Part shown: positions 4,749 through 5,630 of the stretch, piece by piece
Layout of the letters: each line of letters opens with the position of its first letter
How positions within the stretch are numbered: position 1 is the stretch's first letter
Assembly: GCA_003135255.1 (NCBI GenBank)
Contig: PLAX01000033.1
Location: 1-5,630, forward strand
Reading direction: 5' to 3'
Source of the DNA: Candidatus Dormiibacterota bacterium
GTDB lineage: Bacteria > Chloroflexota > Dormibacteria > Aeolococcales > Aeolococcaceae
Length of the DNA: 5,630 nucleotides
Notes under the pieces: model-generated
The model's input: the letters and a program-made list of their open reading frames with translations, nothing else
Told to the model about the DNA's origin: nothing
Databases searched by the model: none
Position numbers and translations under genes: made by a program

Positions 4749-5374
4749 CAGTCCTTCTCCTCGTCGTCCTGAGCGGCGTCAGCCTCGGCTTGGTCAGCGT
4801 CGGCCTCCGCCGCGCCCTGGTCAAGGGCGTCGGTCTCGGGTGTCTCGATGTCGTCGCCGGCCGAGGTCGCGGGGACCTCCAGGGCCTCCTCCTCGGCGGC
4901 GGCTGCGGCGGTGGCCGCCTCCTGGGCCCGGCGGAGCTGGGCGGGACGGCGACGGCGGGTGGCCGCCGGCCGAGTCGATCCCTGTCCTCCGGACCGGCCC
5001 GGCATCGCCACCACCGAGCGGCGACGACGGTCCGGCGCCGGCTCCTCGTCGGTGACGTAGCACCGGAGGTGGCTCATGCGCTTGAAGAGGCTCCCGGCCA
5101 TGCCCCGGGGCTTGGGGATGAAACGCTTCATGATCCCGGCCTGATCGACGTCGATGCGCTCGACGCGGAGCGAGGAGGCCTCCAGGTTGTAGTTGTGCTC
5201 GGCATTGGCGGCAGCCGACTTGATCACCTTGGCCACCTCTTTGGCGGCGTGACGCGGGGTGAAGCTGAGCACGGCGAGAGCCTCGGCCACAGGCAGGCCG
5301 ATGACGCTGTCGGCGACCAGCCTCGCCTTGCGGGAGGTGATCCGAACACTCTTGGCGGTGGCGATGACTTTCAC
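4748..5374 (-). CDS. rplV: 50S ribosomal protein L22 with long C-terminal tail
   Basis: L22 binds all domains of 23S rRNA and sends a beta-hairpin into the peptide exit tunnel constriction. The core (residues 1-110) includes SRKARLVADSVIGLPV (14-29), the helix AAKEVAKVIKSAAANAEHN (43-61) and the hairpin MKRFIPKPRGMAGSLFKRMSH (82-102). That hairpin aligns without gaps to E. coli numbering but has unusual tip residues (Pro89, Met92, Met100). The usual length is 110-120; here it is 208. The tail has an Arg-rich segment (115-150) followed by an Ala/Glu/Asp segment (151-208). The start is GTG at 5374, sharing GTGA with the rpsS stop. The nearest GGAG is about 12 nt upstream, so translation probably depends on coupling with rpsS. 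Core identity is certain; the tail function is unknown. Confidence 0.96.
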   Translation of the reverse strand: MKVIATAKSVRITSRKARLVADSVIGLPVAEALAVLSFTPRHAAKEVAKVIKSAAANAEHNYNLEASSLRVERIDVDQAGIMKRFIPKPRGMAGSLFKRMSHLRCYVTDEEPAPDRRRRSVVAMPGRSGGQGSTRPAATRRRRPAQLRRAQEAATAAAAAEEEALEVPATSAGDDIETPETDALDQGAAEADADQAEADAAQDDEEKD

Positions 5375-5630
5375 TTGAGGGCGGTGCTCCGCTCAGTGTG
5401 GTGGCCGTGCCCGCGATACTTGCGGGTGGCGGCGAACTCGCCGAGCTTGTGCCCGACCATGGTCTCGGTGATGAACACCGGGTTGTGCTTGCGCCCGTCA
5501 TGCACGGCGATGGTGTGTCCGACCATCTCCGGGAAGATGTCGCTGCGCCGCGACCAGGTCTTGATGACCCGCTTCTCCCTGCTCTGGTTCAGCTTCTGAA
5601 CCTTGGCAAGCAGGTGATCGTCGCAGAACG
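5371..5630 (-). CDS. rpsS: 30S ribosomal protein S19, 5' end cut off by window
   Basis: S19 forms a complex with S13 in the small-subunit head, close to the A-site tRNA. The visible 85 residues begin FCDDHLLAKVQKLN, which corresponds to the family's PFVDDHLLKKVE, so only about 9 N-terminal residues are missing. Signatures present are IKTWSRRSDIFPEMVGHTIAVHDGRKH (about visible residues 22-48), PVFITETMVGHKLGEFAATRKYRGH (50-74). The C-terminus HHTERSTALK extends a few residues past the conserved RGHG. The common valine in the PFVDD motif is cysteine here. The TGA stop overlaps the rplV GTG start (GTGA). Upstream, by the canonical order, rplB (L2) would be expected outside the window. Confidence 0.97.
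   Translation of the reverse strand, partial: FCDDHLLAKVQKLNQSREKRVIKTWSRRSDIFPEMVGHTIAVHDGRKHNPVFITETMVGHKLGEFAATRKYRGHGHHTERSTALK

Noticed and set aside
4813..4879. Small 6-bp hairpins in the rplV tail (4813-4829 and 4863-4879)
   Set aside because: Short stems of this size are expected often in GC-rich low-complexity coding DNA, and I see no shared sequence between them.
4790..5599. A 269-codon plus-strand open frame opposite rplV and rpsS
   Set aside because: Shadow of high-GC coding DNA on the opposite strand, with no recognisable domain or ribosome binding context.
1..5630. A previously undescribed multi-gene system
   Set aside because: All twelve coding regions are recognised ribosomal proteins in canonical order, with no unassigned gene and no room for one. 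Novelty is limited to tails, a repeat and junction details.

Overview
This window is a central piece of the bacterial S10-spc ribosomal protein operon, read entirely from the minus strand. In transcription order (high to low coordinates) it carries rpsS (S19, 5' end cut off), rplV (L22), rpsC (S3), rplP (L16), rpmC (L29), rpsQ (S17), rplN (L14), rplX (L24), rplE (L5), rpsN (S14, zinc type), rpsH (S8) and rplF (L6, 3' end cut off). The order is the canonical one, with no inserted, missing or broken gene. Every recognised protein aligns from memory with its family over the whole core.

The genes are packed very tightly. Junctions are 1-8 bp overlaps, directly abutting codons, or gaps of 2-4 bp. 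The one exception is a 58-bp spacer between rplE and rpsN (994-1051). No stretch longer than 58 bp lacks a gene. I see no tRNA, rRNA, mobile element, CRISPR array, promoter or intrinsic terminator, as expected for the inside of one long transcript. Four genes start with GTG (rplV, rplP, rpmC, rplN). Purine-rich Shine-Dalgarno sequences lie inside the 3' end of the upstream gene, so translational coupling is likely.

The organism is a high-GC bacterium (about two-thirds GC by eye). S14 is the short four-cysteine form and L24 has a C-terminal four-cysteine zinc ribbon. L16 begins MLMPKRTKFRK rather than the MLIPRRVKHRKQHHP type I associate with Actinomycetota. With the high GC this leans toward Chloroflexota/Dormibacterota-like lineages, but an actinobacterial-grade relative cannot be excluded without a database search.

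The gene content is ordinary housekeeping, and I do not see an undescribed multi-gene system. The unusual parts are in the details. Three neighbouring genes (rplV, rpsC, rpmC) carry long low-complexity C-terminal tails of alternating basic and acidic blocks, about 95, 135 and 125 residues beyond the conserved cores. Inside the rpmC tail lies a perfect 16-bp inverted repeat with a 15-nt loop, flanked by two 10-bp palindromes. The L22 tunnel hairpin has non-consensus residues at its tip. L24 has a 28-residue N-terminal extension supported by a near-perfect ribosome binding site.
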